Of a stretch of 64,000 bases of DNA, positions 7,542 through 18,138 are shown one piece after another; positions within the stretch are counted from its first letter, which is position 1, and every line of letters begins with the position of its first letter. The notes beneath the pieces are model-generated. The model did no database searches, was not told where the DNA came from, and saw only the letters and a list, made by a program, of their open reading frames with translations. Location of the stretch: contig NZ_CP043042.1 in assembly GCF_008122265.1 (NCBI RefSeq), positions 1,984,001 to 2,048,000 on the forward strand. Reading direction: 5' to 3'. The position numbers and the translations under genes were made by a program. Source of the DNA: Marinobacter fonticola. GTDB taxonomy: Bacteria > Pseudomonadota > Gammaproteobacteria > Pseudomonadales > Oleiphilaceae.

Positions 7542-8456
7542 ATGACTATCAATGAATCCTCCCCAGTCGGCAAGGAGAGCCCGGTGGCGTGCACAAGCTT
7601 GGAAAAGGTATGGCCGCTGCGGCATCTGACGCTGCGCGGACTAAGCTGGCAGGCTCCGAACTCTCCGACGCATGCCACACCCATTATCGGGCTCCATGGC
7701 TGGCTGGATAACGCGGCGACCTTTACCCGTATTGCGCCTGAATTATCTCGCCTGGCACCGGTGCATTGCATCGACTTGCCGGGCCACGGCCATTCCGATC
7801 ATCGGGCGCCCGGCCAAGCCTATCCACTCGTCGATTATGTAGCCGATGTCGCTGAGCTGATCGATGCCCATTTCGAAGGGCCGGTACATATTGTCGGGCA
7901 CTCGTTGGGCGGCATCCTTGGCGCTATCTATGCCGCCAGTTTCCCCGAGCGCGTCGAGCGACTGGTAATGATCGATAGCCTCGGGCCTTTGACGCTCGCC
8001 CCGGAAAAGTCCGCCGGCCAATTACGCAAAGGCATTACCAAACTGTTGCGCGGATCAGGCCAGTCGATGACCTACGGCTCGCTACAGGATGCCGCAAAAA
8101 TTCGCGCCGGAGGCCTGAGCCCGCTGTCATCGGAGGCCGCGAATCTCTTGGTGCCCCGCAATCTGCGGGAGGTTGACGGCGGCTATCAGTGGCGAACGGA
8201 TGCACGCCTGCGTTATCCCTCGCTAACACGGTTCGATGAGGCTCAGGTTGAGGGTTTCTTGACGGCTATCGAATCGCCTACGCTTTTTGTCAGGGCGGAA
8301 GACGGGTTGCTGGGCGGACGCGAAAACTGGCGCAACCGGTCGGGACTGATTTCCGACTTCAGGGAAGTGTGCGTGCCCGGAACCCATCACTGTCACCTTG
8401 ATGGCGATGTGGAACCGGTTATTGAGGCTATTCGCGTATTTTTGGATCAAAAATGA
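7542..8456 (+). CDS. Alpha/beta hydrolase
   Basis: A 304-residue serine hydrolase. HGWLDN (residues 52-57) provides the oxyanion region, GHSLGG the nucleophile elbow with Ser121, an acidic residue in FVRAEDG and a His in the PGTHHCHLD segment near residues 282-285 complete a plausible triad. The N-terminal 25 residues are unusual for the family and may mean that the true start is later, for example near the GTG inside this stretch; the ATG at 7542 has no strong ribosome binding site. It follows pilZ by 18 bases and overlaps the DUF4892 gene by four, indicating an operon. The substrate cannot be told from sequence; esterase or haloalkane-dehalogenase-like chemistry is possible. Confidence 0.8.
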   Translation: MTINESSPVGKESPVACTSLEKVWPLRHLTLRGLSWQAPNSPTHATPIIGLHGWLDNAATFTRIAPELSRLAPVHCIDLPGHGHSDHRAPGQAYPLVDYVADVAELIDAHFEGPVHIVGHSLGGILGAIYAASFPERVERLVMIDSLGPLTLAPEKSAGQLRKGITKLLRGSGQSMTYGSLQDAAKIRAGGLSPLSSEAANLLVPRNLREVDGGYQWRTDARLRYPSLTRFDEAQVEGFLTAIESPTLFVRAEDGLLGGRENWRNRSGLISDFREVCVPGTHHCHLDGDVEPVIEAIRVFLDQK

Positions 8457-9367
8457 GCATTTTAAAACACCTAACTCTCGGCCTGGGCACCGTCGTTTTG
8501 GTGCTGGCGCCCGCCCTGGTATCGGCCGATAGTTTACCGGTCTTCCCGATGGCGACCGTTGAGAATAAAGTCGATATCGATAGTGCCAACCACCGCGTAT
8601 TGCTGAGCCCGGTGCGGGAAGTGAACGACGAGATCCGGGCTGATCTCGAGGTTCGCCTGGATGTCGAGGGCCAAGCGCGATTGCTGCGGATCGATCCGGA
8701 TTCATCCCTTGAGCGTGTGAGCGAATTCTACCGGGAATCCTTGGCACGTCGTGAAAGCCGCACGCTATTTAGCTGCTCGGGCCGCGACTGCGGACGCAGC
8801 AACGTTTGGGCCAATGGCATCTTCAATCAGGCGACGCTGTATGGCCGCGACGGCGACCAAGCCTATTCGGCCTACTCCTACCGGGACGAGCAGGGCCATC
8901 TGCGCCTGGTGCTGATGTATACCATCACCCGCGGTAACAAGCGTGACTATCTTTGGTTGGAAGAATTAACCATCCAGGATGAAACCTCGGTGGCGGCCCT
9001 GTCGCCTGAAGCGGGGCGAATCCTGGGACCGCTGTATGTCTCTTGGAGTGGCCGTCTTACCCATCGTTTCGATTGGGACCTTGACGCCCGGGAGAAGCTG
9101 GTAAGCTGGGCCGAAGATCCCGGTGCGACGGTGATGATCGTTAGCCATGTTGTGCTGGGTACGGAGGAAACGATTGACGAAGCCCTGGCGCGCGCCGCCC
9201 GGGTGGGAGATTCCATGCAAGCGTTGTTGGTTCGGTTGGGCATTCCGCGGGAGCAGCAACTGTTCGTCAATGCCGGTCCGGCAATGACGGCCGTGCAGGA
9301 CGCACGGGCCAATGGTAACCGCCTTGAGATCGTCGTTATCAAGGATATCCTGACCGAAGGGAGCTGA
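8453..9367 (+). CDS. DUF4892 domain periplasmic protein
   Basis: A 304-residue exported protein. The ATGA overlap with the upstream hydrolase implies translational coupling. The signal peptide (MSILKHLTLGLGTVVLVLAPALVSADS) is followed by a DUF4892 region with the SFSR-like pattern PVFPMATVENKV, and a CSGRDCGRSNVWAN motif with two cysteines that could form a disulfide in the periplasm. The C-terminal third (LGTEETIDEALARAARVGDSMQ, LGIPREQQLFVNAGP) resembles an OmpA-type peptidoglycan-associated domain in its helix-strand pattern. The function of DUF4892 proteins is not known to me. Its neighbour downstream is a patatin only six bases away. Confidence 0.72.
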   Translation: MSILKHLTLGLGTVVLVLAPALVSADSLPVFPMATVENKVDIDSANHRVLLSPVREVNDEIRADLEVRLDVEGQARLLRIDPDSSLERVSEFYRESLARRESRTLFSCSGRDCGRSNVWANGIFNQATLYGRDGDQAYSAYSYRDEQGHLRLVLMYTITRGNKRDYLWLEELTIQDETSVAALSPEAGRILGPLYVSWSGRLTHRFDWDLDAREKLVSWAEDPGATVMIVSHVVLGTEETIDEALARAARVGDSMQALLVRLGIPREQQLFVNAGPAMTAVQDARANGNRLEIVVIKDILTEGS

Positions 9368-9372
9368 TCCGC

Positions 9373-10491
9373 ATGCCGGAGAGTGAGCAAAAGCCGGAGA
9401 GTGAGCAAAAGCCGGAGAGTGAGCAAAAGGCAGCTCCCAAGCCCAAGGAACTAAAGCGCAAGCGCACCTGTGCGCTGGTGCTGGGCAGCGGCGGCGCACG
9501 GGGCTACGCCCATATTGGGGCGATCGAAGTTCTGGAAGAGCGTGGGTACGATATCGTCGCCATCGCCGGTTGCTCCATGGGCGCTCTGATCGGTGGCGTC
9601 TATTCCGCCGGGAAAATGCAGGACTATAAGGATTGGGTGACCGGTCTCAAGCAGTTCGACGTCATCAAGCTGCTTGACCTCTCTTTGTCGCCTGCCGGAG
9701 CCATCCGGGGGGAGAAGGTCTTTTCAGTCGTCAGGGAAATGATCGGCGATACCCAGATCGAGGCGTTGCCGGTGTCCTATACGGCCGTCGCCACCGATCT
9801 ATTGTCGCATAAGGAAATCTGGTTCCAGGAAGGGCCGTTGCACCAGGCTATCCGGGCTTCGATTGCCATCCCCGGTATTGTTATGCCGGTGGTTTTCAAT
9901 GGGCGGGTCCTTGTCGATGGTGCGCTGCTAAACCCGCTGCCGATCGTCCCGACCATTGCAGCTCATGCCGACTATATCTTCGCAGTCAACCTCTCAGGCG
10001 AGAACCGCAGTACCTACCGCCTTCCCGACGATATTTATCTTAGAGAGAGCGCAGGGCAGGATGACTGGCTTGATCGCATGCGCACGACGGCCTCACGCTG
10101 GTTCGACTGGGAGGTGCTGCGCTCCTTTGGCGGCCGGGCGTCGCCGGACCCGGTTGGCGGGGAGGAGGACGAGCTCGAGCTTGAGCCGCACGAAGTGGAA
10201 GAACAGGCACGCGAACTCAGCGACGGCACCGAAACCATTGCCTGGGACCGTTTGGGGATCGGCAAGTTCGATATTATGAACATGACGATCGAGACGATGC
10301 AGAGCGCCCTCATTCAGTACAAGATTGCCGGCTATCCGCCGGACATGCTGGTCAACGTACCCAAGGACGCTTGCCGCACCTACGATTACCATAAAGCCCC
10401 GGAAATGATCCTGCTGGGCCGCGAACGTATGGAAGCGGCCCTTGATCGGTTTGAAAATGACGAAAACAGCTCCGGCCCGCTGGCGCCCTAA
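9373..10491 (+). CDS. Patatin-like phospholipase family protein
   Basis: A 372-residue patatin/RssA-type serine lipase. The oxyanion motif GSGGARG spans residues 38-44, the nucleophile Ser68 lies in GCSMG and Asp182 in [12 protein letters not shown], giving the expected Ser-Asp dyad. The first 20 residues are three tandem PESEQK copies encoded by three exact 18-bp repeats (9376-9429), a hydrophilic tail not found in the family core and likely variable in length. The segment around residues 235-280 is very acidic. It is the last gene of the pilZ-hydrolase-DUF4892 run. Cytosolic or membrane-peripheral lipid hydrolysis is the family expectation; the physiological substrate is unknown. Confidence 0.85.
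   Translation: MPESEQKPESEQKPESEQKAAPKPKELKRKRTCALVLGSGGARGYAHIGAIEVLEERGYDIVAIAGCSMGALIGGVYSAGKMQDYKDWVTGLKQFDVIKLLDLSLSPAGAIRGEKVFSVVREMIGDTQIEALPVSYTAVATDLLSHKEIWFQEGPLHQAIRASIAIPGIVMPVVFNGRVLVDGALLNPLPIVPTIAAHADYIFAVNLSGENRSTYRLPDDIYLRESAGQDDWLDRMRTTASRWFDWEVLRSFGGRASPDPVGGEEDELELEPHEVEEQARELSDGTETIAWDRLGIGKFDIMNMTIETMQSALIQYKIAGYPPDMLVNVPKDACRTYDYHKAPEMILLGRERMEAALDRFENDENSSGPLAP
9376..9429 (+). repeat. Three 18-bp in-frame tandem repeats
   Basis: CCGGAGAGTGAGCAAAAG occurs three times without a mismatch, giving PESEQK x3 at the start of the patatin protein. Identical copies suggest recent slippage and a copy number that may vary between strains. Confidence 0.95.
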
Positions 10492-10529
10492 GGAACTTTA
10501 GTAAGGAGGCGCCGCTACCGTCATCGTTC

Positions 10530-10559
10530 CCCACAAAAAGGCGCAAACCTGCGTATAAT
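10530..10559 (+). promoter_or_regulatory. Possible sigma-70 promoter of prmB
   Basis: A perfect TATAAT at 10554-10559 has only a weak -35 candidate (CCCACA, 18-bp spacing). Transcription would begin near 10566, too close for a TTG start at 10572 but well placed for GTG at 10593. Confidence 0.45.
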
Positions 10560-10592
10560 GCAGGCTCTAATTTGCCCACGGGATCGTTACTG

Positions 10593-11486
10593 GTGTCACC
10601 ACAGCACGTTGAACAATTGCAGACTATCCGCGACTTCCTACGTTACGCCACGACGTGCTTTGCGGGTTCGGACATCTACTATGGCCACGGCACCGACAAT
10701 CCGTGGGACGAAGCGGTTCACCTGGCGATGCGTAGCCTGTCGCTGCCGCTGGAAAACAACACTGTGTTCCTCGACGCACGACTGACGCTTGAGGAGCGCA
10801 AGCTACTCCTTGAACGAATCGAGCGCCGTGTCGAAGACCGTATACCGGTGGCTTATCTGGTGGAAGAGGCGTGGTTCATGGGGCTGCCGTTCAAGGTGGA
10901 TGCCCGCGTGTTGGTTCCGCGTTCACCGATTGCCGAGCTGATTCTGGCCGAGTTTCAGCCCTGGCTGGCCGATACACCGGTCAATCGTATCCTTGATCTA
11001 TGCACCGGCAGCGGCTGTATCGGTATCGCCGCCGCGACGGTATTCGATGACGCCGAGATCGATCTTGCCGATATTTCCGAAGACGCCCTGGATGTCGCGC
11101 GGGCGAATATCGACATGCATGGCTTGGGTGATCGGGTGCGAGCGGTACGCTCGGACGTACTCGACAGTATCGAGGGCCGCTACGATCTGATTATCAGTAA
11201 CCCGCCGTATGTGGATGCCGAGGATCTGGCCGGCATGCCGGCCGAGTATCAGCATGAGCCGGAGCTTGGATTGGCAGCGGGTGACGACGGGCTTGATATT
11301 GCCTTCCGCATTCTGGCCAAAGCGAAAGATCACCTGACCGAGAACGGTCTGCTGATCGTTGAAGTAGGTAATAGCTGGGTTGCTCTACAAAATGCCCGCC
11401 CGGAGGTTCCGTTCACTTGGATCGAGTTCGAGCAAGGCGGCGACGGCGTTTTCCTGCTGACGCGCAGCGATCTCGAAAATATTTGA
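10593..11486 (+). CDS. prmB: 50S ribosomal protein L3 N5-glutamine methyltransferase
   Basis: PrmB methylates a glutamine of ribosomal protein L3 using S-adenosylmethionine. The 297-residue product has an N-terminal helical domain, the [21 protein letters not shown] linker typical of the PrmB/PrmC group, SAM motif I as [16 protein letters not shown] and the catalytic NPPY in [10 protein letters not shown], followed by the [15 protein letters not shown] segment. A GTG at 10593 with GGGAT eight bases upstream is chosen; a TTG at 10572 would leave almost no leader after the likely promoter. It is followed 25 bases later by aroC, the order I remember from Pseudomonas and enterics. Confidence 0.92.
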   Translation: MSPQHVEQLQTIRDFLRYATTCFAGSDIYYGHGTDNPWDEAVHLAMRSLSLPLENNTVFLDARLTLEERKLLLERIERRVEDRIPVAYLVEEAWFMGLPFKVDARVLVPRSPIAELILAEFQPWLADTPVNRILDLCTGSGCIGIAAATVFDDAEIDLADISEDALDVARANIDMHGLGDRVRAVRSDVLDSIEGRYDLIISNPPYVDAEDLAGMPAEYQHEPELGLAAGDDGLDIAFRILAKAKDHLTENGLLIVEVGNSWVALQNARPEVPFTWIEFEQGGDGVFLLTRSDLENI

Positions 11487-11511
11487 AGAAACGAGCATAA
11501 GAATCTGAATT

Positions 11512-12612
11512 ATGTCTGGAAATAGCTTTGGAAAGCTCTTCACGGTGACCACCTTCGGGGAAAGCCACGGCCAGGCCCTGGGTGCTATTGTCGATGGCTG
11601 TCCGCCGGGTCTGGAACTGTCGGAGGCTGACCTGCAGCGCGACCTCGACCTACGCAAGCCGGGCACGTCGCGCCATACCACGCAGCGGCGCGAGCCGGAT
11701 GAAGTGCGTATTTTGTCCGGTGTGTTCGAGGGCAAGACCACGGGCACGCCAATCGGCTTGCTGATCGAAAACACCGATCAGCGTTCTAAAGATTATTCCA
11801 AAATCAAGGATCAGTTCCGGCCTGCTCACGCCGATTACACCTACATGCACAAATATGGTGTGCGGGATTATCGCGGTGGCGGTCGCTCTTCTGCCCGCGA
11901 AACGGCCATGCGTGTTGCTGCGGGCGCCATTGCCCGCAAGTATTTGGAGCACCGCTTGGGCATCCGGATTCGCGGCTACCTGAGCCAGCTGGGTCCGATC
12001 ACGATCGAGCACCTGGACTGGGATCAGGTCCACCGGAATCCTTTCTTCTGTCCCGATGCCAACAGGCTTCAGGAGCTGGAGGACTACATGGACGCCCTGC
12101 GCAAGGAGGGCAATTCCATTGGCGCGCGCATTAACGTGGTGGCCGAAAATGTTCCTCCGGGCCTGGGAGAGCCCGTTTTTGATCGCCTCGACGCCGATCT
12201 GGCCCATGCGCTGATGAGTATCAATGCCGTAAAAGGTGTGGAAATCGGTGCCGGTTTTGGTTGTGTGACACAGAAGGGCACCGAGCACCGGGACGAACTT
12301 ACCGCAGACGGTTTTCTATCCAACCATGCGGGCGGTGTACTGGGCGGCATCTCGTCAGGCCAGCCGGTACTGGCCAGTATCGCGTTGAAGCCCACCTCCA
12401 GCCTGCGTTTGCCGGGACGGAGCATCGATGTTAACGGCGACCCGGTCGAGGTCGTCACCACCGGGCGTCACGATCCGTGCGTGGGTATCCGCGCCACGCC
12501 CATTGCCGAAGCCATGATGGCTCTGGTGCTGATGGATCATTATCTTCGCCACCGGGCACAAAATGCCGACGTCAGTATCACTACCCCGGACATTGAAAAA
12601 GGGCGCCGGTAG
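11512..12612 (+). CDS. aroC: Chorismate synthase
   Basis: AroC converts 5-enolpyruvylshikimate-3-phosphate to chorismate with reduced FMN, the last common step to aromatic amino acids. The 366 residues match the usual length. Family signatures are present: [14 protein letters not shown] near the start, [17 protein letters not shown] segment, [17 protein letters not shown] in the middle and [22 protein letters not shown] near the end. It follows prmB closely and probably shares its transcript. The window also holds the pathway's entry enzyme (DAHP synthase at 41306-42385) and tryptophan genes that use the product. Confidence 0.97.
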   Translation: MSGNSFGKLFTVTTFGESHGQALGAIVDGCPPGLELSEADLQRDLDLRKPGTSRHTTQRREPDEVRILSGVFEGKTTGTPIGLLIENTDQRSKDYSKIKDQFRPAHADYTYMHKYGVRDYRGGGRSSARETAMRVAAGAIARKYLEHRLGIRIRGYLSQLGPITIEHLDWDQVHRNPFFCPDANRLQELEDYMDALRKEGNSIGARINVVAENVPPGLGEPVFDRLDADLAHALMSINAVKGVEIGAGFGCVTQKGTEHRDELTADGFLSNHAGGVLGGISSGQPVLASIALKPTSSLRLPGRSIDVNGDPVEVVTTGRHDPCVGIRATPIAEAMMALVLMDHYLRHRAQNADVSITTPDIEKGRR

Positions 12613-12676
12613 TAATAGGTGACCGGGCCACAAGGACGGGCTAACGAAACGGGCCACAGAAAAGGGGGAGGCTGCT

Positions 12677-13822
12677 ATCTACTGGCGATTGTCTAACCTT
12701 TACTTCTGGTTCTTTGCGCTGCTGGGAGCGCTACTGCCTTATTGGTCGCTTTACCTGGAAGACCGGGGTTTCAGTTACCTGCAAATAGCAACGCTGATGG
12801 CGACGATCCAGCTCACCAAGATCGTCGCCCCCAATCTCTGGGGCTGGCTGGGCGACCGCACCGGTCAGCGGGTAAAGCTGGTCCGCGTTGGGTCGGTCAC
12901 CGGCGCGCTCTTTTTTACCGGGGTCTTCCTCGAACCCGGTTTCTATGGCCTGATGCTGGTCATGCTGGCGTTTACGTTCTTTTGGAACGCCGTGCTTCCG
13001 CTTTATGAAGTGATTACCCTCCAAGGCTTGGGAGCGGATCGGGCCCGCTACGGCCGGGTGCGGCTCTGGGGCAGTGTAGGCTTCATTGCCTCCGTTGCGC
13101 TGATCGGCCTGATCCTCGAATACGTCGATATGCGTTGGTTGCCGGCTCTGCTTATGCCGCTGTTCCTGGGTATCGTTGTCGCCGCTTTCTGTGTGCCGTC
13201 GAACCAGGGGAAAACCCGGCCCCATGATGGCTCGGGCAATTTCAAAGCCATTCTGCTGCAATCGTCGGTGATGGCGTTCTTCGCCATGAACATTTTGCTC
13301 CAGGTCTCCCATGGGGCGTACTACACGTTTTTCAGCATCCACCTTGAAGATCTCGGTTACGACAAATTCTCCGTCGGTCTGCTCTGGTCACTGGGCGTCG
13401 CGGCTGAAATCGTGCTTTTCATCGTGATGCACCGCGTGTTCGATCGCTTTACGGTACGGACCATTGCGTTGGCGGCCCTGGGAATGACCTTGCTGCGTTG
13501 GATTTTGATTGCGGAGTATTCTACGAACGTTCCTGTCCTGATCTTCGCCCAATGCTGTCATGCGGCTTCTTACGGAGCGCTCCACGCGGTGTCGGTGAAC
13601 TACATCCATAGCTATTTCGGCTTTCAGCACCACGGTCAGGGGCAGGCGCTTTACAGTGGCCTGACGTTTGGGGCAGGCGGCGCCGCTGGCGCCTGGTTGT
13701 CGGGCCTCCTGGTGGAGGGGTATGGTACGGTTGCGGCGTTCTGGGGTAGCGCCAGTGCGATCGCTTTGGCCCTGGTCATCGCTGCAATCTGGCTGCGTTC
13801 ACCGCCTCGAGTAGCGCATTGA
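12677..13822 (+). CDS. MFS transporter, HcaT-like (MFS_1_like)
   Basis: A 12-segment major facilitator with the NLWGWLGDRTGQRVKLVRVG loop between helices 2 and 3 and RYGRVRLWGSVGF, both typical of the PPP/HcaT-type subgroup. The substrate is unknown; 3-phenylpropionate is transported by the E. coli relative. Its start is odd. The first conventional start is TTG at 12689, 18 bases past a strong GGGGGAGG (12664-12671), and it would drop the YWRLS that I recall preceding the first helix in relatives. An ATC at 12677, five bases after the site, would give IYWRLSNLYFWFF. I therefore place the start at 12677, with low certainty about the codon. The gene ends seven bases before the convergent LysR gene. 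Confidence 0.75.
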   Translation: MYWRLSNLYFWFFALLGALLPYWSLYLEDRGFSYLQIATLMATIQLTKIVAPNLWGWLGDRTGQRVKLVRVGSVTGALFFTGVFLEPGFYGLMLVMLAFTFFWNAVLPLYEVITLQGLGADRARYGRVRLWGSVGFIASVALIGLILEYVDMRWLPALLMPLFLGIVVAAFCVPSNQGKTRPHDGSGNFKAILLQSSVMAFFAMNILLQVSHGAYYTFFSIHLEDLGYDKFSVGLLWSLGVAAEIVLFIVMHRVFDRFTVRTIALAALGMTLLRWILIAEYSTNVPVLIFAQCCHAASYGALHAVSVNYIHSYFGFQHHGQGQALYSGLTFGAGGAAGAWLSGLLVEGYGTVAAFWGSASAIALALVIAAIWLRSPPRVAH

Positions 13823-13829
13823 CAGCCCG

Positions 13830-14696
13830 CTAATGCAGTTCACGAACGATGTCCAGTAGCGCGCCCGCCGCGGGACTCAGCGCACGGCCCTGGAGGCCTA
13901 TAGCGCCAAGCATGCGGGAGACTTCATGCTTAATCGGCAGTACATGCAGCGATCCATCCACCATGCTCTCCGGTAAAACGCTCCAACCCAGGCCTACGCT
14001 TGTCATCATTTTGATGGTTTCCAGGTAATTGGTCGGCATTTGTGGCCGCAAGGTGAGCTTCTCTGTCAGAAATAGCCGGCTTACCACGCGAAACGTGGCG
14101 GTGTTGGTTTCCGGCAATAAAGCGCTGTATCCGGCGAGGTCGGCCAATACAGGGCTTTCATATGACGCCAGTGGATGGGTCAGGCCGACGATGAACACCA
14201 TGGGGTCTTGCCACTGGGCCTGAATATCGAAGTGGCGGTCCATAGCGTCGTTTAGTGTAACGAAGGCTAACTCGCACGTGCGGCGCTTAAGTTGGTCGAA
14301 GGCGCTTTCCGAATCCATAAACTGTAACTCCAATGCGACGTCGGGAAACTCCCGATTGAGTCGCCTAAGCCACGCCGGTAGATGATGTAGCCCGATATGG
14401 TGGCTGGCAATGACCGACAGGCGGCCGCCAATGCGACCGGTCGACGCCGCCAGGTCCAGACGCGCATTGTGTAGTTCGTCCAGGATGCGCCGGGCGTACG
14501 GGAGGAGGCGCTGGCCTGCCTCGGTTAAGGCGAGGCTGCGTTGGCCCCGTTCTATCAAAGGCGAGCTGATCTGATTTTCTAGCGAGGCGAGACGTTTGGA
14601 CACCGCAGGCTGAGTGAGATGCAGGGCCTCCGCGGCTTCGGAAAAGGACCGGTGGTCGACAATGGCAATGAACGCAGCGAGCGCTTGGGTGTCCAT
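13830..14696 (-). CDS. LysR-family transcriptional regulator
   Basis: The 288-residue protein has the LysR winged helix-turn-helix at residues 1-60 (FIAIVDHRSFSEAAEALHLTQPAVSKRLASLE) and the periplasmic-binding-like effector domain after it. It is divergent from leuCDB with 224 bases between the starts, the arrangement in which LysR proteins often control the facing operon, so regulation of leucine synthesis or of its own gene is a reasonable inference. The effector cannot be told from sequence. A similar regulator sits beside leuC in Pseudomonas, as I remember it. Confidence 0.9.
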   Translation of the reverse strand: MDTQALAAFIAIVDHRSFSEAAEALHLTQPAVSKRLASLENQISSPLIERGQRSLALTEAGQRLLPYARRILDELHNARLDLAASTGRIGGRLSVIASHHIGLHHLPAWLRRLNREFPDVALELQFMDSESAFDQLKRRTCELAFVTLNDAMDRHFDIQAQWQDPMVFIVGLTHPLASYESPVLADLAGYSALLPETNTATFRVVSRLFLTEKLTLRPQMPTNYLETIKMMTSVGLGWSVLPESMVDGSLHVLPIKHEVSRMLGAIGLQGRALSPAAGALLDIVRELH

Positions 14697-14789
14697 AGAA
14701 ACCTCGATGGTAAGACTTTAATTCCCTGATGGAAGAGGGTGCATTTTTAATGTCATGGCGGGCATCCCATTCCAGGTAAGCGACCATGA

Positions 14790-14804
14790 ATTCCATTCAG
14801 GAAT
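14790..14804. promoter_or_regulatory. Possible LysR operator between the regulator and leuC
   Basis: ATTCC-N5-GGAAT (14790-14804) is an interrupted 15-bp palindrome of the T-N11-A class used by LysR proteins. A second partial ATTCCAGG half-site lies at 14769-14776. It is located 94 bases from the regulator start and 117 from leuC. Confidence 0.4.
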
Positions 14805-14920
14805 GCATTCTATAAGAAACATGAATTGAGGTTATCATATGGCGAGCGCTATCATAACTTCATCGATAACAACCTGATGAGAAACGTTGCTGTATACCGG
14901 TAACGTGTTTGGAGGCCCTA

Positions 14921-16348
14921 ATGGCTGGCAAAACCTTATACGATAAATTGTGGGACGATCACTTGGTGAAGCAGCGGGACGACGGCTCTGCGCTGATTTA
15001 TATTGATCGTCATCTGTTGCATGAAGTCACGTCGCCCCAGGCGTTCGAGGGCTTGCGCCTGGCTGGTCGTCGCCCGTGGCGCCTGGATGCCAATCTGGCT
15101 ACGCCGGACCACAACGTCCCCACCACCGACCGCGACCGCGGCATCGAAGGGATTGTCGACCCGGTATCCCGCATCCAGGTGGAAACACTCGACAAAAACT
15201 GCGACGAATTCGGCATTCTCGAATTCAAGATCAAGGACCAGCGCCAAGGTATCGTGCATGTTATCGGTCCGGAACAGGGCGCGACGCTCCCGGGCATGAC
15301 CATCGTTTGCGGTGACAGCCACACCTCCACCCACGGCGCCTTTGGCACGCTGGCCCACGGTATTGGTACGTCGGAGGTAGAGCACGTACTGGCAACCCAG
15401 TGCCTGGTCCAGCAGAAGATGAAGAACATGCTGGTCAAGGTGAACGGTAAGCTGGGACCGGGCGTCACCGGCAAGGACGTTATCCTGGCCATTATTGGCC
15501 GTATCGGAACCGCCGGCGGTACAGGCTACGCTATCGAGTTCGGTGGCGAGGCAATTCGTGATCTGTCCATGGAAGCACGCATGACGATGTGCAATATGTC
15601 CATCGAAGCGGGTGCCCGGGTCGGCATGGTCGCCGTCGACGACACCACCATCGACTACGTGAAGGGCCGTCCTTTCTCGCCTAAAGGCGAGATATGGGAC
15701 AAGGCGGTGGCCTCCTGGCGGAACTTGCACAGCGACGATGACGCTGTGTTCGACAAGGTGGTGGAGCTGGAAGGCCCGGATATCCAGCCACAGGTGACCT
15801 GGGGAACGTCTCCGGAAATGGTCGTCGGCGTGGATGGCCAGGTGCCCGATCCCGAGCGTGAAGCCGATCCGATCAAGCGAGAGGGCATTGTCCGGGCGCT
15901 CAAGTACATGGGGCTGGCGCCGAACACCGCCATCCGCGATATCAAACTGGACCGCGTGTTCATCGGCTCCTGCACCAACTCCCGTATTGAGGATCTGCGT
16001 GAAGCCGCGGCAGTAGTCAAAGGTCACCAAGTGTCGCCCTTGCTTAAGCAGGCCATGGTCGTACCGGGTTCCGGCATGGTAAAGGCCCAGGCGGAACAGG
16101 AAGGCTTGGACAAGATCTTTCTCGAGGCCGGTCTGGAGTGGCGTGATCCGGGGTGCTCTATGTGTCTGGCGATGAATGCCGACAAGTTGGGACAGGGCGA
16201 ACACTGTGCGTCCACGTCAAACCGGAACTTTGAAGGTCGGCAGGGATTCGGCGGACGCACGCACCTGGTCAGCCCTGCGATGGCGGCCGCGGCAGCTATC
16301 ACAGGTCATTTCACCGACGTTCGTGAATTCGTCCAGCAAGGAGCCTAA
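14921..16348 (+). CDS. leuC: 3-isopropylmalate dehydratase large subunit
   Basis: LeuC with LeuD isomerises 2-isopropylmalate to 3-isopropylmalate using a [4Fe-4S] cluster. This start has an ideal GGAGG five bases upstream; an ATG 12 bases earlier lacks one. The 475-residue product shows [44 protein letters not shown], the cluster cysteine in [14 protein letters not shown] and the pair in GCSMCLAMN. First gene of the leuC-leuD-leuB operon, divergent from a LysR gene. Confidence 0.97.
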   Translation: MAGKTLYDKLWDDHLVKQRDDGSALIYIDRHLLHEVTSPQAFEGLRLAGRRPWRLDANLATPDHNVPTTDRDRGIEGIVDPVSRIQVETLDKNCDEFGILEFKIKDQRQGIVHVIGPEQGATLPGMTIVCGDSHTSTHGAFGTLAHGIGTSEVEHVLATQCLVQQKMKNMLVKVNGKLGPGVTGKDVILAIIGRIGTAGGTGYAIEFGGEAIRDLSMEARMTMCNMSIEAGARVGMVAVDDTTIDYVKGRPFSPKGEIWDKAVASWRNLHSDDDAVFDKVVELEGPDIQPQVTWGTSPEMVVGVDGQVPDPEREADPIKREGIVRALKYMGLAPNTAIRDIKLDRVFIGSCTNSRIEDLREAAAVVKGHQVSPLLKQAMVVPGSGMVKAQAEQEGLDKIFLEAGLEWRDPGCSMCLAMNADKLGQGEHCASTSNRNFEGRQGFGGRTHLVSPAMAAAAAITGHFTDVREFVQQGA

Positions 16349-16350
16349 CC

Positions 16351-17001
16351 ATGCGCGCATTTACCCAACACAAAGGCATCGTGGCCCCGATGGATCGCTC
16401 CAACGTGGACACGGACATGATTATTCCCAAGCAGTTTCTCAAGTCGATCAAGCGGTCGGGTTTCGGACCTAACCTGTTCGATGAGTTGCGCTACCTGGAC
16501 GAGGGTAAACCGGACCAAGACTGTTCCCAGCGTCCGCTGAACCCGGATTTCATTCTCAATCAGCCGCGCTACAAGGCGGCGAGTGTGTTGCTGGCACGCC
16601 GTAACTTCGGTTGTGGTTCCAGCCGTGAACATGCGCCATGGGCGCTGGACGATTACGGCTTTCGCGTCATTATCGCGCCGAGTTTTGCCGATATTTTCTA
16701 CAACAACTGCTTTAAGAATGGATTGCTACCCATTGTTCTTGAAGAAAAAATTGTTGATGGACTTTTCCAGAAAGTCGAGCGTGAGGAGGGCTTTCAGCTT
16801 GAAGTCGATCTTGACGCCCAAGAAGTCAGAACGGCGTCAGGCGAGCGCTTTTCATTTGAAGTGGATTCGTTCCGCAAGCACTGCCTGCTCAACGGTCTCG
16901 ACGATATCGGCGTGACCCTGGAGGATGGCGAATCCATTCAGGAATACGAGGCCGCCCGGCGAAAAAGCGCGCCCTGGTTGTTCGATTCGTTTAATGCATA
17001 A
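16351..17001 (+). CDS. leuD: 3-isopropylmalate dehydratase small subunit
   Basis: LeuD is the swivelling partner of LeuC, completing the aconitase-like active site. It begins two bases after leuC with AAGGAG in the leuC end. The 216 residues include [18 protein letters not shown], the signature [15 protein letters not shown] and the [17 protein letters not shown] segment. It is slightly longer than the E. coli form (201), the extra residues being at the charged C-terminus. Confidence 0.96.
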   Translation: MRAFTQHKGIVAPMDRSNVDTDMIIPKQFLKSIKRSGFGPNLFDELRYLDEGKPDQDCSQRPLNPDFILNQPRYKAASVLLARRNFGCGSSREHAPWALDDYGFRVIIAPSFADIFYNNCFKNGLLPIVLEEKIVDGLFQKVEREEGFQLEVDLDAQEVRTASGERFSFEVDSFRKHCLLNGLDDIGVTLEDGESIQEYEAARRKSAPWLFDSFNA

Positions 17002-17020
17002 TCGGGTTAAGGAAAATCAC

Positions 17021-18094
17021 ATGAGTCAGTCCGTATTGTTGTTGCCGGGAGACGGCATTGGGCCGGAAATCGTTGCTGAAGCCGAGCGGGTACTGCGCAG
17101 GATCAACGAACGTTTCGAACTGGATTTGCAGTTCGCCACCGCTGACGTTGGCGGCGCCGCGATAGACGCTACTGGCGAGCCCCTGCCAGGGAAAACGCTG
17201 GAGCAGGCGCAGAAGTCGGATGCCATCCTGCTGGGTGCGGTCGGTGGGCCGAAGTGGGACGGGTTGGAGATGGCGTTGCGCCCGGAAAAAGGGCTGCTGG
17301 GACTGCGTTCAAACCTGGAACTGTTCGCCAATCTCCGTCCGGCTTTTCTTTACCCGCAATTGGCGTCTGCCTCGTCGTTGAAGCCGGAGGTCGTATCCGG
17401 CTTGGATATCCTGATCGTGCGCGAGCTGACGGGCGGGATCTACTTTGGCCAGCCCCGCGGTGTGCGCGAGCTTGAGGGCGGCGAGCGCCAGGGTTACAAC
17501 ACTTACGTCTACAGCGAATCCGAGATCCGCCGTATCGGTCGGGTCGCGTTCGAGGCGGCCCAGCAGCGCAATGGCAAACTGTGCTCCGTCGACAAGGCAA
17601 ACGTGCTGGAAGTGACCGTGCTCTGGCGGGAAATCATGAACGAGCTGGCGAAGGATTACCCGGACGTCGAGCTGTCTCATATGTATGTCGATAACGCGGC
17701 CATGCAACTGGTAAAAGCACCGAAACAGTTTGACGTGATTGTGACCGGCAACATGTTTGGTGATATTCTTTCCGATGAAGCGGCGATGCTCACCGGATCT
17801 ATCGGTATGTTACCCTCTGCATCGCTGAATGCGGAAAAGCAGGGCATGTACGAGCCCTGCCATGGCTCCGCTCCGGACATTGCTGGCCAGGGTATCGCCA
17901 ACCCCCTGGCGACGATACTGTCTGCAGCCATGATGCTTCGATATAGCCTGCAGGCTGAGGAAGCGGCCCAGGCCATCGAGGCTGCTGTCAGCGCCGTGCT
18001 GGATCAGGGGCTTCGCACTGCAGACATTATGTCTGAAGGGGCAACCCGCGTAAGTACCCGGGAAATGGGCGACGCGGTTTTGGCTGCCCTCTAA
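17021..18094 (+). CDS. leuB: 3-isopropylmalate dehydrogenase
   Basis: LeuB oxidises and decarboxylates 3-isopropylmalate with NAD, giving 2-oxoisocaproate, the precursor of leucine. The ATG at 17021 has AAGGAAAA upstream and starts the canonical [20 protein letters not shown]; a longer in-frame reading from within leuD is not needed. Family signatures include [26 protein letters not shown] and [18 protein letters not shown]. 357 residues, the usual length. Last gene of leuCDB; asd follows about 200 bases later. Confidence 0.97.
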   Translation: MSQSVLLLPGDGIGPEIVAEAERVLRRINERFELDLQFATADVGGAAIDATGEPLPGKTLEQAQKSDAILLGAVGGPKWDGLEMALRPEKGLLGLRSNLELFANLRPAFLYPQLASASSLKPEVVSGLDILIVRELTGGIYFGQPRGVRELEGGERQGYNTYVYSESEIRRIGRVAFEAAQQRNGKLCSVDKANVLEVTVLWREIMNELAKDYPDVELSHMYVDNAAMQLVKAPKQFDVIVTGNMFGDILSDEAAMLTGSIGMLPSASLNAEKQGMYEPCHGSAPDIAGQGIANPLATILSAAMMLRYSLQAEEAAQAIEAAVSAVLDQGLRTADIMSEGATRVSTREMGDAVLAAL

Positions 18095-18138
18095 GGTCTC
18101 GCTGCATAAGAGGGTTCTGACGCCAGAGCTGAGTCGGC

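Noticed and set aside
14936..16204. A 422-codon antisense frame across leuC
   Set aside because: leuC is intact and fully recognisable on the plus strand; the antisense frame has no domain.
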